Of a DNA stretch of 64,000 bases, positions 61,760-64,000 are shown piece by piece. This DNA comes from Modestobacter marinus (GTDB lineage Bacteria; Actinomycetota; Actinomycetes; Mycobacteriales; Geodermatophilaceae). Within the stretch, counting starts at the first letter, position 1. Each line of letters begins with the position of its first letter. The notes under the pieces were generated by a model. The model was not told where the DNA came from, ran no database searches, and worked only from the letters and a program-made list of their open reading frames with translations. The DNA lies in assembly GCF_019799945.1 (NCBI RefSeq), contig NZ_JABGCH010000018.1:47889-111888 (forward strand), read 5' to 3'. A program made the position numbers and the translations under genes.

Positions 61760-62623
61760 TCAGGTCGACGGGTCCCGGTCGGGGTACCGGGCCCGGGCGA
61801 GCGCGTAGACCCCGAAGGCCGCGAACCCGACGGCGACCGCGGTGAGCAGCCACCGCCCGGTGCGGACCGCGCCGATCGCGTTCAGCGCACCGTCCAGGCC
61901 GGTCGCGGTCGAGACGTCGGCGGTCGCCGCGGCGAAGACCAGCAGCACACCGGCGACGGCGAACGCGACGCCCTTGGCCACGTAGCCGACCGCGCCCAGC
62001 CGTTCGATCAGCGGCTCCCACCGGTCGGGCGCGGCGTGCAGGTCGACGTCCTTCATGAACCCGCCGGTCACCCCACGGACGAGCACGTACAGCCCGACGG
62101 CGGCCACGCCGACGCCGACCGTCCCGACGAGCGCCCCGCCGCCGGGGATGCGCAGCACCTCGTCGGTGAGCGCGCGGAACCGCTCGGCCGCCCGGTAGTC
62201 GAGGCCGGCGGCGAACAGCACCCCGGTCGCCCCGAGGGCGGCGTAGACCACCGCCTTCGCTCCACACTTCGCGCAGACGACGGCCACCCGCAGCCGGTGC
62301 CCGGGACGCAGCAGCCCGGTCCACCAGCGCAGCACCTCACCGGCCTGCCACAGCGCCAGCCCGAGCAGGCCCAGGCCGATCACCCACAGCAGCACCCGGC
62401 CGCCGGGGGAGCTGCCCACGGTCTGCAGCGCCCCGGTCTGGTCGGCGTCGGGGGTGCGCCGCTGCGGCGACCAGGCGATCCGGAACGCCAGCCAGCCGAT
62501 GAGCACGTGGAGGACGCCGTACGCCACGAGCCCGACCCGGGCCAGGTGCTCGAGCACCGGGTGGTCGGTGACCCCGCGGGCGGAGGCGACCGCGTCGTGC
62601 ACCCGTTGCAGGACGACGTGCAC
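61760..62623 (-). CDS. DUF1206 membrane protein (copy 1)
   Basis: 287-aa membrane protein with about six helices and three internal repeats, each containing an HLARVGLVAYGVLHVLIGW- or RLGAVGYVAKGVAFAVAGV-like segment, the DUF1206 pattern. The C-terminal block ATGLDGALN...FAAFGVYALARARYP is shared with the next two copies. Function unknown. It starts (GTG 62623) 7 bases after the stop of copy 2, so they are co-transcribed. Confidence 0.85.
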   Translation of the reverse strand: MHVVLQRVHDAVASARGVTDHPVLEHLARVGLVAYGVLHVLIGWLAFRIAWSPQRRTPDADQTGALQTVGSSPGGRVLLWVIGLGLLGLALWQAGEVLRWWTGLLRPGHRLRVAVVCAKCGAKAVVYAALGATGVLFAAGLDYRAAERFRALTDEVLRIPGGGALVGTVGVGVAAVGLYVLVRGVTGGFMKDVDLHAAPDRWEPLIERLGAVGYVAKGVAFAVAGVLLVFAAATADVSTATGLDGALNAIGAVRTGRWLLTAVAVGFAAFGVYALARARYPDRDPST

Positions 62624-62630
62624 CGGTCGG

Positions 62631-63467
62631 TCAGGTCCGCTCGGGGTACCGGGCCCGGAAGAACGCGAAGACGCCGAACGCCGCGATCCCCAGCGCCACG
62701 AGGGTGAGCAGCGCCTTGCCGAACGGGGCCTCGAGCAGCGTGCGCAGCGCGCCGTCCAGCCCGGAGGCCTTGGCCGCGTCGAACGTGACGGCCGCCCAGC
62801 CCAGCAGCCCGCCGACCACGGCCAGCGCCACGCCCTTCGCGGGGTAGCCCACCTGGCCCAGCCGCTCGATGGTCCGGCGCTCACCCGCGGAGGTCTGCGC
62901 GGCGTCGATCTCCTTCATGAAGCGCTTCGTCACGCCCTTGTGCACGTGGTAGACGCCCACGCCGATCAGGACGAGGGCCGCGATGCCGACCAGAAACCGT
63001 CCTCCGGGCCAGGCGAACACCCCGGCGACCGTCTGCTGCTCCTGCCCGGAGCTGGACTGGCCGCCGCCGGAGGCGAACCGGAACGCGGTGATCGCGAGGA
63101 ACACGTACACGACCACCTTGGCCACCGTCTTGACCGTGCCGGTGACCGCCTTCTTCCGCTCCTCACCGGTGCTGCGCAGGCCCGGCACCTTGCGGGTGAG
63201 CTCGGCCAGCTGCCAGACCGCCAGGGCCAGCAGGCCCACGGTCAGCACCCAGAGCAGCGGCTTGCCCAGGGGCTGCTCGGCGAGGGTGGCCATCGCGCCG
63301 GACTGGTCGGCCGACCCGCTCCCGCCGCCCCAGGCCAGCTGCAGGGCCAGCCAGGCGATCAGCAGGTGGACGATGCCCAGCGCGATCAGGCCCACCCGGG
63401 CCAGGTGCTCCAGTGCGTCGCTGTTGCCCGCGCGGCCGGCAGCCGCCGCGCCACCCGACGTGTTCAC
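62631..63467 (-). CDS. DUF1206 membrane protein (copy 2)
   Basis: 278-aa DUF1206 protein with about six helices: HLARVGLIALGIVHLLIAWLAL, WPGGRFLVGIAALVLIGVGVYHVHKG, RLGQVGYPAKGVALAVVGG, and the C-terminal TFDAAKASGLDGALR...FGVFAFFRARYP. GTG 63467 has GGGAGGAAC upstream. First intact gene of the tandem array, followed after 7 bases by copy 1. Confidence 0.87.
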   Translation of the reverse strand: MNTSGGAAAAGRAGNSDALEHLARVGLIALGIVHLLIAWLALQLAWGGGSGSADQSGAMATLAEQPLGKPLLWVLTVGLLALAVWQLAELTRKVPGLRSTGEERKKAVTGTVKTVAKVVVYVFLAITAFRFASGGGQSSSGQEQQTVAGVFAWPGGRFLVGIAALVLIGVGVYHVHKGVTKRFMKEIDAAQTSAGERRTIERLGQVGYPAKGVALAVVGGLLGWAAVTFDAAKASGLDGALRTLLEAPFGKALLTLVALGIAAFGVFAFFRARYPERT

Positions 63468-63548
63468 GGCCGTTCCTCCCTGCTCGTGTGCCCCCGGTGC
63501 GGGACGGATCAGCGTGGCACGGCGGAGGGCCGCGCGCCTGGGGAACGG

Positions 63549-63945
63549 TCAGCCGACCGGGTGGCGTGCCCGGGCGAAGCAGTAGACCGAGTACACGGCG
63601 GTGCCGGCCGCGATCGCGGTGAGCACCCAGGGGCCGGCCGAGGTGCCGGCGATCGTGCGGAGCGCGCCGTCCAGCCCGGAGGCCCGGGTCGGGTCGAAGG
63701 TGACCGCGGCCCAGCCGACCACCCCGCCGACCAGCACCACCGCGACGCCCTTGGTGACGAACGCCAGCTGGCACAGCACCCGGGTGAGCCGGCGGACCCC
63801 GGACGGGAACGGCGCGAGGTCCAGCTCGTCGGTGAAGGCGGCCCGCCAGCCCTTCCGCACCAGGTGCGCGCCCCATGCCGACGACCACCGCGGCGACGGC
63901 GACGACCAGCCACCGGCCGCCGGGCAGGGCTAGTGCCGGGTCAGG
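63549..63945 (-). pseudogene. DUF1206 membrane protein (copy 3), truncated and frameshifted
   Basis: The last ~100 residues (LTRVLCQLAFVTKGVAVVLVGG, then TFDPTRASGLDGALR...VYCFARARHPVG) match the end of copies 1 and 2. Upstream, the family segment LPGGRWLVVAVAAVVVGMG lies in another frame; removing one G from the run at 63871-63874 joins them as GMGAHLVRKG. About 150 N-terminal residues are absent, because the sequence before it belongs to another ORF ending at 63941. Either a real decay or a base-call error explains the shift; the truncation is independent of it. Confidence 0.75.
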
Positions 63946-64000
63946 CAACCTTCGCCCTCTTGATGGTCTCGGCTCGGCGGATGACTTTGCGGAGCTGGGG
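63941..64000 (-). CDS. 3' end of an unidentified ORF entering from beyond the window
   Basis: The last 19 codons before TGA 63943-63941 read PQLRKVIRRAETIKRAKVA. Codons AAA, CGA, AGG and GTT are unlike the GC3-rich neighbours. It abuts the broken DUF1206 copy, so it may belong to inserted DNA such as a mobile-element gene. Too short to identify. Confidence 0.4.
   Translation of the reverse strand, partial: PQLRKVIRRAETIKRAKVA

Overview
The window is very GC-rich, with dense genes, GTG starts, short ATGA/GTGA stop-start overlaps and many apparently leaderless promoters. This fits a high-GC actinobacterium. The protein flavour suggests Geodermatophilaceae (Blastococcus/Geodermatophilus/Modestobacter type), but that is inference. 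The order miaB, DUF349 protein, LigB-like protein, miaA, dapF, hflX, lexA, LysM protein, nrdR matches the conserved actinobacterial block known from Mycobacterium. No rRNA, tRNA, CRISPR array or complete insertion sequence was seen.

Layout. 1-17.7 kb is housekeeping: tRNA modification (miaB, miaA), lysine/peptidoglycan precursor synthesis (dapF), a ribosome-associated GTPase (hflX), an SOS module (lexA and a divergent LysM gene with two SOS boxes) and the nrdR-nrdJ deoxyribonucleotide module with a NrdR-box-like site. A pump/ArsR-type regulator pair sits inside this block. 17.7-27 kb is accessory: a GAF-ANTAR regulator, secreted and cytoplasmic hydrolases, a PQ-loop protein remnant, a VOC protein, a two-gene fluoride channel (crcB x2) and a cupin protein. 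27-35.6 kb may form a ketone/ester module: a large XRE-STAND regulator followed after 1 base by a Baeyer-Villiger-type monooxygenase, a TetR-MMPL exporter pair, and two overlapping esterase genes. 35.6-43 kb holds two diguanylate cyclases, an HtrA-like protease, a DinB-fold protein and an SDR enzyme.

43-56 kb is redox and catabolic. An aromatic-acid transporter lies divergent from a benzaldehyde dehydrogenase-like gene. It is followed by NDH-2, a DoxX-like protein, a DEAD-box helicase, a GlxA-like regulator divergent from an MFS pump, and an aldehyde dehydrogenase-GMC oxidoreductase operon. 56-64 kb has an XRE regulator with a cysteine-rich tail, a large sacsin/Hsp90-type ATPase protein, a STAS protein and a tandem family of DUF1206 membrane proteins whose third copy is broken.

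The most useful non-obvious items are in gaps between genes. There are three gene remnants: a chemotaxis-receptor tail, a MetE-like gene reduced to its two ends, and a truncated, frameshifted DUF1206 copy beside the end of a codon-atypical ORF. There are also a structured, GATGTC-rich segment behind nrdJ, long perfect palindromes at 45.6, 48.6 and 56.2 kb, and operator-like palindromes upstream of two regulator genes. No clearly new multi-gene system could be proven. The best candidates are the XRE-STAND/monooxygenase/esterase neighbourhood, the sacsin-like gene with its Cys-rich XRE neighbour, and the DUF1206 array.
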